From Rhodoblastus sp963828185 (lineage in GTDB: Bacteria > Pseudomonadota > Alphaproteobacteria > Rhizobiales > Beijerinckiaceae), in the NCBI GenBank assembly GCA_963828185.1, contig CAWHDV010000017.1, positions 186,001 to 250,000 of the forward strand: a DNA stretch of 64,000 nucleotides, read 5' to 3'. Below, one piece after another: positions 1 through 9,776 of the stretch; within the stretch, counting starts at the first letter, position 1; the number at the start of each line of letters is the position of its first letter. Position numbers and translations under genes: made by a program. The notes beneath the pieces are model-generated. The model ran no database searches, was not told where the DNA came from, and worked only from the letters and a program-made list of their open reading frames with translations.

Positions 1-1
1 C

Positions 2-1033
2 CATTACGAGGCCAATCCGGACTTCATCACGCCCGAAAAATATCGCAACGAGATCACGGCCTTCGTCAAGCGCGGGTTGAAGGACCTGTCGATCAGCCGC
101 ACCACCTTCGACTGGGGCGTGCAGGTGCCCGGCGACGAGCGCCACGTCATGTACGTCTGGGTCGACGCGCTGACGAATTACCTGACGGGGACCGGCTTTC
201 CGGGGCAGGGCGAGCGTTCGCGCTTCTGGCCGGCCGACGCGCATGTCATCGGCAAGGACATCACCCGCTTCCACGCGATCTACTGGCCGGCTTTCTTGAT
301 GTCGGCTGACATAGCCTTGCCGAAACAGATCGTCGTACACGGTTTCCTGTTCAACCGCGGCGAGAAGATGTCGAAATCGGTCGGCAACGTCATCGACCCC
401 TTTACGCTCGCCGATCATTACGGCGTCGACGCCCTGCGCTATTTCTTTTTGCGCGAGGCGCCATTCGGACAGGACGGAGATTTCTCGCATGAGGCCATCG
501 TGCGGCGGATCAACGCCGACCTCGCCAACGATCTCGGCAATCTGGCGCAAAGGTCGCTGTCGATGATCGCCAAGAACTGCGCCGCCCGCGTTCCCGGACA
601 AGGCGAAGTTATCGACGCCGACGCCGCCATGCTGGCCAAGGCCTATGCCGCGCCGGCCGCCATGCGCGCCGCCATGCGCGCCTATGCGCCGCATTCTGCG
701 CTGGCCGAGATCTGGGCGGTGGTGGCGGAGGCCAACCGCTATTTCGCCGGGCAGGAGCCGTGGAAACTTTCCAAGACCGATCCCGCGCGCCGCGACAGCG
801 TGCTGTTCGTCACGGCGGAAACCCTTCGGGTCATTGCGATCCTGTGCCAGCCGTTCATTCCGGCGGCGGCGTCGAAACTGCTCGATCTTCTCGCGGTGCG
901 CCCGGACGAGCGCGGCCTCGGCTTCGCCGCGCCGGAACATCGGCTGTTTTCCGGCGTTGACCTGCCCGCTCCCGCGCCGATCTTTCCGCGCTATGTCGAG
1001 CCCGAGACTGCGGCAAAGGATGTGGCGCCGTGA
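2..1033 (+). CDS. metG: Methionine--tRNA ligase, C-terminal part (5' end outside window)
   Basis: This is the class I aminoacyl-tRNA synthetase that charges tRNA-Met in the cytoplasm. The reading frame is open from base 2, so the N-terminal half with the HIGH motif lies to the left of the window. The KMSKS catalytic loop is intact (codons at 365-379, context GEKMSKSVGN). It is followed by the helical anticodon-binding domain, with a typical NDLGNLAQR segment. The protein ends in PETAAKDVAP without a C-terminal tRNA-binding EMAP-type domain, which is the short form common in alphaproteobacteria. The stop overlaps the tatD start (GTGA), so the two genes are probably translationally coupled. Confidence 0.97.
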   Translation, partial: HYEANPDFITPEKYRNEITAFVKRGLKDLSISRTTFDWGVQVPGDERHVMYVWVDALTNYLTGTGFPGQGERSRFWPADAHVIGKDITRFHAIYWPAFLMSADIALPKQIVVHGFLFNRGEKMSKSVGNVIDPFTLADHYGVDALRYFFLREAPFGQDGDFSHEAIVRRINADLANDLGNLAQRSLSMIAKNCAARVPGQGEVIDADAAMLAKAYAAPAAMRAAMRAYAPHSALAEIWAVVAEANRYFAGQEPWKLSKTDPARRDSVLFVTAETLRVIAILCQPFIPAAASKLLDLLAVRPDERGLGFAAPEHRLFSGVDLPAPAPIFPRYVEPETAAKDVAP

Positions 1034-1818
1034 AGCTGATCGACACGCACTGTCACCTCGATTTTGATGAACTGGCCAGGGACCGCGCGGGCGTCTTGCG
1101 CCGCGCCGCCTCGGCCGGGGTCAGGCGCATGATCACCATTTCGACCGAGGTGGAGAAGTTTGCAAATATCGTCGCCATCGCCGAAAGCGCGGAGGAAATC
1201 TATTGCTCGGTCGGCACCCACCCGAGCCATGCGCATGAGGAGCGCGAGTTTTCAACCCTTGAGCTGGCCGCCCTCGCCGCGCATCCGAAATGCGTCGCCA
1301 TCGGCGAGACCGGGCTGGACTACCATTACGACCGCGCGCCGCGCGACCTCGCCCATCGCGTCTTTCGCGCCCATATCGGCGCCGCGCGGAAAACCGGGCT
1401 GCCGCTGGTGATCCACAGCCGCGACGCCGACGCCGACATGGCGGCGATCCTCAGGGAGGAAATGGCGGCGGGACCGTTCAAGGCGCTGTTGCACTGTTTC
1501 ACCTCGGGGCCGGAGCTGGCCGAGGCGGCTTTGGCGCTGGGCCTATCGATTTCCTTTTCGGGCGTCGTGACCTTCAAGAATTCGCAGTCGCTGCGCGACA
1601 TCGCCAAAACCGTGCCGCTTGAAAAAATGCTGGTCGAGACCGACGCGCCCTTCCTCGCGCCGACGCCTTATCGCGGCAAGACCAACGAGCCCTCGTATGT
1701 CGCCGAGACGGCGAAATTTCTGGCCGGCCTCAAGCAGATCGAACCTGAAGAGCTGGCTGAGATAACTACAAATAATGCATTGCGATTGTTTGATAAAATG
1801 CCTCAGATCGCCGCATGA
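1030..1818 (+). CDS. tatD: TatD family metal-dependent hydrolase
   Basis: This is a TIM-barrel metallohydrolase of the TatD/YcfH family, whose members act as 3'-5' DNA/RNA exonucleases. The 262 residues match the family length. Metal ligands are visible: the N-terminal IDTHCHLDFD (HxH), GETGLDYHYD, IHSRDADADM, LHCFTS, and a C-terminal VETDAPFLAP that supplies the last Asp. The GTG start overlaps the metG stop and the gene ends in an ATGA overlap with the next hydrolase. The order metG-tatD-MBL hydrolase is standard in rhizobial genomes. The exact physiological substrate cannot be read from sequence. Confidence 0.95.
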   Translation: MKLIDTHCHLDFDELARDRAGVLRRAASAGVRRMITISTEVEKFANIVAIAESAEEIYCSVGTHPSHAHEEREFSTLELAALAAHPKCVAIGETGLDYHYDRAPRDLAHRVFRAHIGAARKTGLPLVIHSRDADADMAAILREEMAAGPFKALLHCFTSGPELAEAALALGLSISFSGVVTFKNSQSLRDIAKTVPLEKMLVETDAPFLAPTPYRGKTNEPSYVAETAKFLAGLKQIEPEELAEITTNNALRLFDKMPQIAA

Positions 1819-2612
1819 GCGTAGATATCGTCATCCTCGGTTGCGGCTCGTCGGGCGGCGTGCCGCGCGTCGCGCAGGGCTGGGGCCATTGCGACCCGGC
1901 CAACCCAAAAAACCGTCGCCGCCGTTGCGCGATCCTGGTGGAGCAGCAAGGTCCGCAGGATGAGCCGACGCGCCTGCTGGTCGACGCCGGGGCGGACCTG
2001 CGCGAGCAATTGATCGACGCCGGAGTGAACAGGCTCGACGCCATCCTGCTCACCCATGCCCATGCCGACCATATCCACGGCCTCGACGATTTGCGGCCCC
2101 TGACGATGGCCATGCATCGCATGATCGACTGCTATCTCGACGCGCCGACATGGAAGACCATCGGCTCGCGCTTTGACTATCTGTTCGAGACGCCGCCGGG
2201 CTCGAATTATCCGCCGCTGCTGGTCGCGAAACATGTCGTTCCGGGGGAGGCTTTCGCGCCCGCGGGGCCGGGCGGGGAGCTGAAATGCCTGCCGTTCCGG
2301 CTCAACCACGGCGACATCGACGCGCTCGGCTTCCGCTTTGGCGGCTGCGCCTATACGCCCGACGTGAAACTTGTGCCGGACGAAAGCGCGCCTTTCCTGG
2401 AAAATCTCGACCTGTGGATCGTCGATGCGCTGCGGCATCGCCTGCATCCGAGTCATTTGTCGCTCGGCGAGACGCTGGAGCTGATCGCCCGGTTCCGCCC
2501 CAGGCGCGCCGTGCTGACCAATCTCCACACCGATCTTGATTACGAGGCGCTGCGCAAGATTTTGCCGGACAATGTCGAGGCGGCCTATGACGGCATGCGG
2601 CTGAAAGCCTGA
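1815..2612 (+). CDS. MBL-fold metallo-hydrolase, PhnP-like
   Basis: This is a metallo-beta-lactamase-fold hydrolase. The zinc-binding signature LTHAHADHIHGLDDLR (HxHxDH) sits at about residues 78-94. A later NHGDIDALGFRFGG and the C-terminal LTNLHTDLDY fit the remaining ligands. The N-terminus ILGCGSSGGVPR is characteristic of the PhnP-like subgroup that includes phosphoribosyl cyclic phosphate diesterases. No phn genes are nearby, so a role in phosphonate use is not supported, and a general phosphodiesterase role coupled to tatD is an inference. The ATG overlaps the tatD stop by four bases. Confidence 0.9.
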   Translation: MSVDIVILGCGSSGGVPRVAQGWGHCDPANPKNRRRRCAILVEQQGPQDEPTRLLVDAGADLREQLIDAGVNRLDAILLTHAHADHIHGLDDLRPLTMAMHRMIDCYLDAPTWKTIGSRFDYLFETPPGSNYPPLLVAKHVVPGEAFAPAGPGGELKCLPFRLNHGDIDALGFRFGGCAYTPDVKLVPDESAPFLENLDLWIVDALRHRLHPSHLSLGETLELIARFRPRRAVLTNLHTDLDYEALRKILPDNVEAAYDGMRLKA

Positions 2613-2626
2613 AGGAAGGGGCGAGT

Positions 2627-3481
2627 TTGGACCGGCTGGCCGAGCATTATGATCTTTGCGGCGTCGCCCTGCGTGACGCCGACCTCGACCGCTGGCTGGC
2701 CTGCCTGTTCGCGTCGGACGCGGCGCGACCGCATCTGTTCGCGCTCTACGCCTTCAACGCCGAAGTCGCGCGCATCCGCGAGCATGTGTCGCAGCCGATC
2801 CTCGGCGAAATGCGCCTGCAATGGTGGATCGACGCGCTCGACGGGTCGGAAGGCGAAACCAGGGGGGATATTCGCGCCCATCCGGTCGCGGACGCGCTTG
2901 TCGCCACGATCAAGAGCTGCGCGCTGCCACGAAAAGCCTTCACCGATCTTCTGGAGGCGCGGCGTTTCGACCTTTTTGACGATCCCGCGCCCGATGTGGA
3001 TTTCCTCGAAAGCTATTGCGGCGAAACCTGTTCCTCGCTGTTTCGGCTGGCCGGGCTGATCATCGGCGGCGAGGGGGTGGAAACCAGCGCCGATGCGGCG
3101 GGACATGCTGGCTGCGCCTACGCCATGGCCGGGCTGTTGCGCGCGTTGCCGTGGCATGTCGCCAACAACCAATGTTTCCTGCCCGTCGATTTGCTGGCTC
3201 GCCACGGGCTCGCCCCCAAAAACCTGTTTTCGCGCGAAGACAGCCCTGCGCTGCGGGCGGCGCTGGCGGAGATGCGCGGGCTGGCGCGCGATCATCTGGG
3301 CAACGCGCGGGAGGCCGTCCGGTCCTTGCCCAAGCCCGAGCGCGTCGCTTTCCGGCCGCTGGCTTTGCCGCAGCTTTATCTGCGCGAAATGGAGCAGCCG
3401 GACTACGATCCCTACAAAACGCTGGTGGAAGCGCCGCAATGGCGCCGCCAATGGGCGCTGTGGCGGGCCAAAGGCCTCTAG
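2627..3481 (+). CDS. Squalene/phytoene synthase family protein (NDUFAF6-like)
   Basis: The 284-residue all-helical protein resembles the trans-isoprenyl diphosphate synthase fold, with segments such as LFALYAFNAEVARIREHV, GEMRLQWWIDAL and the late LPQLYLREM. The aspartate-rich DxxxD motifs needed for prenyl transfer are not seen: the first is replaced by NAEVARIREHV. That points to the non-catalytic subfamily related to the mitochondrial complex I assembly factor NDUFAF6 rather than to carotenoid or hopanoid synthesis. The start is TTG, with a GGAAGGGG ribosome-binding site six bases upstream. It follows the MBL hydrolase by 14 bases and is probably co-transcribed. Confidence 0.8.
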   Translation: MDRLAEHYDLCGVALRDADLDRWLACLFASDAARPHLFALYAFNAEVARIREHVSQPILGEMRLQWWIDALDGSEGETRGDIRAHPVADALVATIKSCALPRKAFTDLLEARRFDLFDDPAPDVDFLESYCGETCSSLFRLAGLIIGGEGVETSADAAGHAGCAYAMAGLLRALPWHVANNQCFLPVDLLARHGLAPKNLFSREDSPALRAALAEMRGLARDHLGNAREAVRSLPKPERVAFRPLALPQLYLREMEQPDYDPYKTLVEAPQWRRQWALWRAKGL

Positions 3482-3596
3482 CGGTCTTCAGCGGCGCGAA
3501 AATTCCGGAACTGGCGGCGAGACCGGGGCGTTTTGTAGCGATGACCGCGCGCGGATTGCTGGTCCGGACAGAAGAAGCGGTCGCCGGGAGGATGAC

Positions 3597-3890
3597 ATGC
3601 AGACCTTCATCTCTTTTGCGAGCTGGACGGAAACGGGCGTGCACGAAATCAAGAATTCGCCGCAGCGGCTTGATTCGGCGAAGGCGCTGGCCAAGCAGTT
3701 TGGCGGCGAGATCCTGCATTTCTACCTGACCATGGGCGATTGCGACATGGTCATCGTCAGCGAATTTCCCGACGACGCTTCGGCGGCGCAATACATGCTG
3801 CACCTGACCAAGGGCGGCGCGGTGCGGTTCAGGACCATCAAGGCTTTTCCGGAGGCCGCCTATCGCGATCTCATGCGCGCGCTGGGGTGA
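3597..3890 (+). CDS. GYD domain-containing protein
   Basis: The 97-residue protein carries the GYD-type ferredoxin-like fold. It begins MQTFISFASWTETG and has the family's central GGEILHFYLTMGDCDMVIVSEFPDD and a C-terminal FRTIKAFPEAAYRDL. Family members are small cytosolic proteins of unknown biochemical function. The ATG at 3597 is preceded by GGGAGGATGAC, giving a good ribosome-binding site. It lies 115 bases after the squalene-synthase-like gene on the same strand and is convergent with the DUF302 gene. Confidence 0.88.
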   Translation: MQTFISFASWTETGVHEIKNSPQRLDSAKALAKQFGGEILHFYLTMGDCDMVIVSEFPDDASAAQYMLHLTKGGAVRFRTIKAFPEAAYRDLMRALG

Positions 3891-3904
3891 AGACGCCTTT
3901 TTTC

Positions 3905-4303
3905 TCAGGGGCGGCCCGCAGCCTCGGCGAGGGTCGCCAGCGCCGAGGACAGGGCCGCGACCGCGGGCGAAACCGGATCGATGGACAAGCGTTGCGCTTG
4001 CCATGTGGGATCGTCATAGCTCACGAGAATCGTGCCGGAAACGGACTCCCACACCAGCATCCGCAGCGGCAATTCGAGGCCGATTTCCTGCCTGACCTGC
4101 ATCAGCGGCGTACCGCCTTTCGGATTGCCGAAGATGAGCAGGGTGGTTGGACGAAGCTTTTCGCCGATGGAGGCGGCGCCGGCGGCGTGATCGACGCGCG
4201 CAAAAATCGTGAGCTTTTTCTCAGCCACCGCCGCTTCGAGCCGCGCCAGGGTCTGCGCGAACGAATGGGCGCTCGCTGTCGTGATCAAGCCGTCTTCGAC
4301 CAT
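3905..4303 (-). CDS. DUF302 domain-containing protein
   Basis: The roughly 132-residue protein belongs to DUF302. Typical features are the N-terminal SFAQTLARLEAAVAEKKLTIFARVDHAAGA, the central TTLLIFGNPKGGTPLM, and the QEIGLELPLRMLVWE segment with YDDPTWQA after it. Family members often occur near redox or metal-stress genes, but no biochemical activity is established. The ATG at 4303 is chosen; a GTG three codons upstream (4312) is an alternative. It is convergent with the GYD gene, 14 bases between the stops. Confidence 0.85.
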   Translation of the reverse strand: MVEDGLITTASAHSFAQTLARLEAAVAEKKLTIFARVDHAAGAASIGEKLRPTTLLIFGNPKGGTPLMQVRQEIGLELPLRMLVWESVSGTILVSYDDPTWQAQRLSIDPVSPAVAALSSALATLAEAAGRP

Positions 4304-4442
4304 CGCTGTCACCCCGACCCGTCCAAGCCGGAAAACTTTTCAGGCGCGCTTTCGTTGCGCGCCCGCAAAAATTGAAGTGGTTTTCGCCGGGAACCAAAGG
4401 CGCATGGCGACATTGTTCCCGGTCATTGATCCGGAGGCGCGC

Positions 4443-4658
4443 GTGTCCAATCCCTTCATGAAAAAGAACCCTTATCTGAGCCTCTGGCTCAGCGGCGCCA
4501 ACAAGGTCGCCTCGACCGGACGCGCGCATTTCATGGCCGCGGCCAAGCGCCAGCAGGCGGCGATGCAGCGTGAGGCGAGCAAGGCAGTGACGGATTTCTG
4601 GAGCGAAGCGCTGAAACCGGCGGCGACGCGCAAGCGAAAGACAAGCGCCAAAAAATAG
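4443..4658 (+). CDS. Small basic hypothetical protein
   Basis: The 71-residue protein starts at GTG 4443, preceded by GGAGG seven bases upstream. It reads MSNPFMKKNPYLSLWLSGAN and ends in a lysine/arginine-rich tail (RKRKTSAKK). The amphipathic middle with FMAAAKRQQAAMQREASKAVTDFW is reminiscent of small phasin-like proteins seen in rhizobia, but this is only a resemblance. The stop touches the last base of the convergent trmFO gene. Longer upstream in-frame starts would overlap the DUF302 gene and lack a ribosome-binding site. Confidence 0.6.
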   Translation: MSNPFMKKNPYLSLWLSGANKVASTGRAHFMAAAKRQQAAMQREASKAVTDFWSEALKPAATRKRKTSAKK

Positions 4659-6075
<1,417 letters not shown>

Positions 6076-6267
6076 TCACTAGAGCCTTTTTCGATCCGAT
6101 GGAATTGGAACGAGGCTCCAGTCTTTCTGATTGACGCGTTTTCTATTGAGAACGCTTTGGCGACCCTCGCCGGGAAAACGCCAGCACAAAGCTCGCCTTT
6201 GACGCCGCATCGTGCTAACCCGCAGGGGAAAAATGCCGCTCCATGCGGGCGCGAAGGAAGAAAAAGA

Positions 6268-6984
6268 ATGTCCGACATTTTCCGCGAAGTCGACGAAGAC
6301 GTCCGCAGCGACCAGTTGACGACCCTTTGGTCGCGATATTCGATCGTCGTGGTCGCGCTCGCCTTGGCCATCGTCGCGGGCACCGCGATCTTCGTCTATC
6401 AACGCGGCCAGAAGCAGGTTCGCGACGAGGCGGCCGGCGCGCGCTACCAGGCGGCGGAGGCGCTCGCCGCGCAAAACAAGCCGGAAGACGCGGCCAAGGC
6501 CTTTGACGAAATCGCCAGGACCGCGCCGCACGGCTACCAGATCCTGGCGCGCCTGCGCGCAGCCGAGGAAACCGGCCTCACCGACCGCGCCGGAGCCGTA
6601 AAGCAGTTCGACGCGCTGGCGGCGGACACGGGCGTCGAGCCGCTGCTGCGCGACCTCGCCCGCCTGCGCGCCGGGCTCTTGCGCGTCGACGAAGCCGGCC
6701 AGGCCGAAATGCTGCAGCGTTTCGGGCCGCTGATGAACGGGCCCTATCGCCATACCGCGCGCGAATATCTCGGCCTCGCTGCGCTCAAGCGCGGCGATTA
6801 CGAGGCCGCCGGCAAATGGTTCGACGAGATCATCGTCGATCCCAGCGCGCCCGTCGACCTGAACCAGCGCGTCCAGGCCTTCCTGTCGCTGGTGCGAGGC
6901 GGCGGCAAGTTTACGCCCCCGCAAGCTGCGCCTGTCGCGCCTACACCTCCCGCCGCCGCGCCCGCGCAGAAAAAGACGCCATGA
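6268..6984 (+). CDS. YfgM-like tetratricopeptide-repeat membrane-anchored protein
   Basis: The 238-residue protein has a short cytoplasmic N-terminus (MSDIFREVDEDVRSDQL), one transmembrane helix at about residues 25-45 (YSIVVVALALAIVAGTAIFVY), and a TPR-type domain with A/G-rich helical pairs (AAEALAAQNKPEDAAKAFDEIA; LGLAALKRGDYEAAGKWFDEI). It ends in a proline/alanine-rich tail. The architecture matches the YfgM/UPF0070 family, an ancillary periplasmic chaperone partner in E. coli, which there also neighbours der. The ATG at 6268 has GAAGGAAG about 10 bases upstream. Its stop overlaps the der start (ATGA). Confidence 0.88.
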   Translation: MSDIFREVDEDVRSDQLTTLWSRYSIVVVALALAIVAGTAIFVYQRGQKQVRDEAAGARYQAAEALAAQNKPEDAAKAFDEIARTAPHGYQILARLRAAEETGLTDRAGAVKQFDALAADTGVEPLLRDLARLRAGLLRVDEAGQAEMLQRFGPLMNGPYRHTAREYLGLAALKRGDYEAAGKWFDEIIVDPSAPVDLNQRVQAFLSLVRGGGKFTPPQAAPVAPTPPAAAPAQKKTP

Positions 6985-8396
6985 ACTTCACCGTCGCCAT
7001 TATCGGGCGCCCCAATGTCGGCAAATCCACCCTGTTCAACCGGCTTGTCGGCAAGAAGCTGGCGCTGGTCGACGACCAGCCGGGGGTGACGCGCGACCGC
7101 CGCGCCGGCGAAGCGAAGCTCGGCGACCTCGCCTTCACCGTGATCGACACCGCCGGGCTGGAAGAGGGCGGCGCGGAATCGCTCACCGGGCGCATGCGCG
7201 CGCAAACCGAAAGCGCCATCGAGGAAGCCGACGCCATTTTCTTCGTCATGGACGCGCGGGTGGGCGTCACGCCGGAGGACCGGCATTTCGCCGCTCTCGC
7301 GCGTCGCGCCGGCAAGCCGCTGATGGTCATCGCCAACAAAGCCGAGGGACGCGCCGGCGAGGCGGGGGCCTATGACGCCTTCTCGCTTGGGCTCGGCGAC
7401 CCCATCGCTTTGTCGGCGGAGCACGGCGACGGCCTGGCCGAGCTTTACGCCTCGCTGCTCGCCGCTTTGCCCGAGGCCACCGCCCTGTCCGACGAGGACG
7501 GCGAGGCGGCGGTCAAACTCGTGCTGGCCGACGACGAGGACGGCAGCGAACTTGATCCGACCAAGCCTTTGCGGATCGCCATTGTCGGGCGGCCGAACGC
7601 GGGCAAGTCGACGCTGATCAACCGCCTGCTTGGCGAAGAGCGGCTGCTCACCGGACCCGAGGCCGGCATCACCCGCGATTCCATCGGCGTCGATTTCGTC
7701 TGGCGCAAGAATGACGTCGAACGGAACATGAAGATCTTCGACACGGCGGGGCTGCGACGGCGCGCCCGGGTCGACGACAAGCTGGAGAAGCTCGCCGCCG
7801 CCGACGCGCTGCGCGCCGTGCGCTTCGCCGAGGTGGTGGTGATCCTGCTCGACGCGACCATTCCGTTCGAAAAGCAGGACCTGACCATCACCGACCTCGC
7901 CGCGCGCGAGGGCCGCGCCCTGGTGATCGGCGTCAACAAATGGGATTTGATCACCGACAAGGGGCCGAAACTGATCGAATTGCGCGAGGAGGCGGAGCGC
8001 CTCCTGCCGCAGGTGCGCGGCGCGCCGGTGGTTCCTGTGTCCGGCGCGACCGGGCAGGGGCTCGACGACCTGATGGCGGCGATCTTGCGCGTGCATGAAG
8101 TGTGGAACCGCCGCATTTCGACGGCCAAGCTCAATCGCTGGCTCGAAGGCGTGCTCGACCAGACGCCGCCGCCCGCCGTCGCCGGGCGGCGCATCAAAAT
8201 CCGCTACATGACGCAGCCCAAGGCGCGGCCGCCGCATTTTGTGCTGTTTGGCAACCAGCTCGACGAACTGGCGGAAAGCTACCAGCGTTTTCTCATCAAC
8301 GGCCTGCGCCAGACCTTTTCGCTGCCCGGCACGCCGATCCGCATCACCCTGAAACAAGGCGAAAACCCCTACGCCGGGAAAAAGCGGCGGCGGTAA
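6981..8396 (+). CDS. der: Ribosome biogenesis GTPase Der (EngA)
   Basis: Der is the tandem-GTPase 50S subunit assembly factor. Two complete G domains are visible: GRPNVGKSTLFNRL near residue 8 with the following DTAGLEEGG, and GRPNAGKSTLINRL near residue 200 with DTAGLRRRARV. The second NKxD motif is NKWDLI; the corresponding motif of the first domain reads ANKAEGRA. The C-terminal KH-like domain contains KIRYMTQPKARPPHFVLFGN. The length of 471 residues is normal. The ATG overlaps the stop of the YfgM-like gene, so the pair is translationally coupled. Confidence 0.97.
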   Translation: MNFTVAIIGRPNVGKSTLFNRLVGKKLALVDDQPGVTRDRRAGEAKLGDLAFTVIDTAGLEEGGAESLTGRMRAQTESAIEEADAIFFVMDARVGVTPEDRHFAALARRAGKPLMVIANKAEGRAGEAGAYDAFSLGLGDPIALSAEHGDGLAELYASLLAALPEATALSDEDGEAAVKLVLADDEDGSELDPTKPLRIAIVGRPNAGKSTLINRLLGEERLLTGPEAGITRDSIGVDFVWRKNDVERNMKIFDTAGLRRRARVDDKLEKLAAADALRAVRFAEVVVILLDATIPFEKQDLTITDLAAREGRALVIGVNKWDLITDKGPKLIELREEAERLLPQVRGAPVVPVSGATGQGLDDLMAAILRVHEVWNRRISTAKLNRWLEGVLDQTPPPAVAGRRIKIRYMTQPKARPPHFVLFGNQLDELAESYQRFLINGLRQTFSLPGTPIRITLKQGENPYAGKKRRR

Positions 8397-8422
8397 GTTT
8401 TTTTTCAGAGTATATTCGCGGC

Positions 8423-8851
8423 ATGAAAGTCACCCCATGCCCGCCGCCGGTCGATTGCGCCGCCATACTGCCCGGTTTCGATTTCGCCGACGCCTATGCC
8501 TCGCCCGCGCCGCCAGGGATTGACGCGATCGAGGCGACGCGCCGCGCTTTCGCCAGGCCGCCGCGCTGGGCCGCCATGCTGATGGATTTGCGCGATCGGC
8601 TGGTGGCGCCGTTCGGCTTGAAACCAGCGCCCTCAACTGGTTTTCCCGTCATCAGCGAAGCGGCCGACCGCGTCGTCATGGGGTTTGACGACCGCCATCT
8701 CGATTTCCGCATCGTCGTGACGGTCATCTCCGGCACAATGACGGTGACGACGATCGTTCGCCGCCACAACCTTGCCGGCCGCGCCTATCTTGCGGCGGTG
8801 CTGCCCTTCCACCGCCTGATTGTCCCGGCCTTCGTCGCGAAAGCCTGCTGA
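8423..8851 (+). CDS. DUF2867 domain-containing protein
   Basis: The 142-residue protein matches DUF2867. It has a variable N-terminus, a central RDRLVAPFGLKP segment, then VISEAADRVVMGFDDRHLDFRIVVTV and a C-terminal LAGRAYLAAVLPFHRLIVPAFV. The fold is START/polyketide-cyclase-like in related families, but the function is unknown. It follows der by 26 bases on the same strand and may be the last gene of that operon. Confidence 0.8.
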   Translation: MKVTPCPPPVDCAAILPGFDFADAYASPAPPGIDAIEATRRAFARPPRWAAMLMDLRDRLVAPFGLKPAPSTGFPVISEAADRVVMGFDDRHLDFRIVVTVISGTMTVTTIVRRHNLAGRAYLAAVLPFHRLIVPAFVAKAC

Positions 8852-8884
8852 CCGGCGTCAGACCGCGCGTTCAGATCGCGCCGT

Positions 8885-9643
8885 TCAGGTCGCGCCCTGG
8901 AACTCCAGCACCTTGTCCTTGGGAAAATCGTAGATCTTGCCGGTCTCTTGCCAGGCCGGCGCGCAGAGATCGGCGACTTTCGGCGCGAACTCCTCCGGCG
9001 TGCGCAAGGTAGCGGGATCTTCGCCCGGCATGGCGGCGGCGCGCATTTTCGTGCGCAACGGGCCGGGATTGACGCTCATCGCCCTGACGTTCGAGACGTT
9101 CATGGTCTCGGCGGCGTAAGCGCGGAGAATGGCGTCGAGCGCCGCTTTCGACGCCGCATAGGGACCCCAGAAGGCCGAAATATTGGCCCTTTGCGCCACG
9201 CCCGAGGAGAGAAGCGCCACGCGGCCGGCGTCCGAAGCTTTCAACAGCGGATCGAGCGAACGCAGCAGCCGGTAATTGGCGGTGACATTGACCGAGAATA
9301 GCTGATCCCACTTTTCCGGGTCGCAATGGGCGATCGGCGTCAGCGGTCCGAGGATGCCGGCGTTGCCGACGAAAATGTCAAGCTTGCCCCAGCGCTCGTG
9401 GATGGCCGCGCCGAGACGGTCGAGCGCCGCGAAATCCTTGATGTCGCAGGGAACGAGCGTCGCCTCGGAGCCGAGCGCCCGGATGGCGTCGTCGAGCTCC
9501 TCGAGCGCGCCTTGCGTGCGCGCCAGCGCGATGACATGGGCGCCGCGTCGCGCCAGTTCCAGCGACACGGCGCGGCCGATGCCGCGCGAGGCGCCGGTGA
9601 CGAGGGCGACGCGCCCGGCGAGAGTTTTGTCCGTTCCCGGCAT
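8885..9643 (-). CDS. SDR family NAD(P)-dependent oxidoreductase
   Basis: This is a 252-residue short-chain dehydrogenase/reductase. The cofactor motif TGASRGIG is near residue 17, an NAG motif follows (GNAGILGP), and the catalytic Ser...Tyr-x-x-x-Lys set is present (LLSSGVAQ, then GPYAASKAAL). The substrate is not predictable; membership in the fatty-acid or polyhydroxyalkanoate pathway cannot be claimed from sequence. The ATG at 9643 is chosen because earlier in-frame codons fall in a repeat-containing intergenic region. It lies downstream of purF, separated by a palindromic repeat element. Confidence 0.9.
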   Translation of the reverse strand: MPGTDKTLAGRVALVTGASRGIGRAVSLELARRGAHVIALARTQGALEELDDAIRALGSEATLVPCDIKDFAALDRLGAAIHERWGKLDIFVGNAGILGPLTPIAHCDPEKWDQLFSVNVTANYRLLRSLDPLLKASDAGRVALLSSGVAQRANISAFWGPYAASKAALDAILRAYAAETMNVSNVRAMSVNPGPLRTKMRAAAMPGEDPATLRTPEEFAPKVADLCAPAWQETGKIYDFPKDKVLEFQGAT

Positions 9644-9683
9644 TTGAAAGTATCCGTCGATAAGGAAGTGACATCGGTATTCC

Positions 9684-9772
9684 CCCCTCATCCGGCCTTC
9701 GGCCCCCTGCGCCCGCAAGGGGAGAAGGGGGCGCCCGGCGCCGCTGCCGCGCGAAGCGCGACGGATGAGGGG
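9684..9772. repeat. Palindromic intergenic repeat, CCCCTCATCCG family
   Basis: The outer arms CCCCTCATCCG (9684-9694) and CGGATGAGGGG (9762-9772) are exact inverse complements. Between them lie further short stems, including GGCCTTCGGCC and GCGCCCGGCGCC, and the sequence CGCAAGGGGAGAAGGGG. Elements with this opening are widespread in intergenic regions of rhizobial genomes. It sits between the stop of purF and the SDR gene, both on the minus strand, and could act as a terminator or mRNA stabiliser. Confidence 0.7.
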
Positions 9773-9776
9773 ATTT

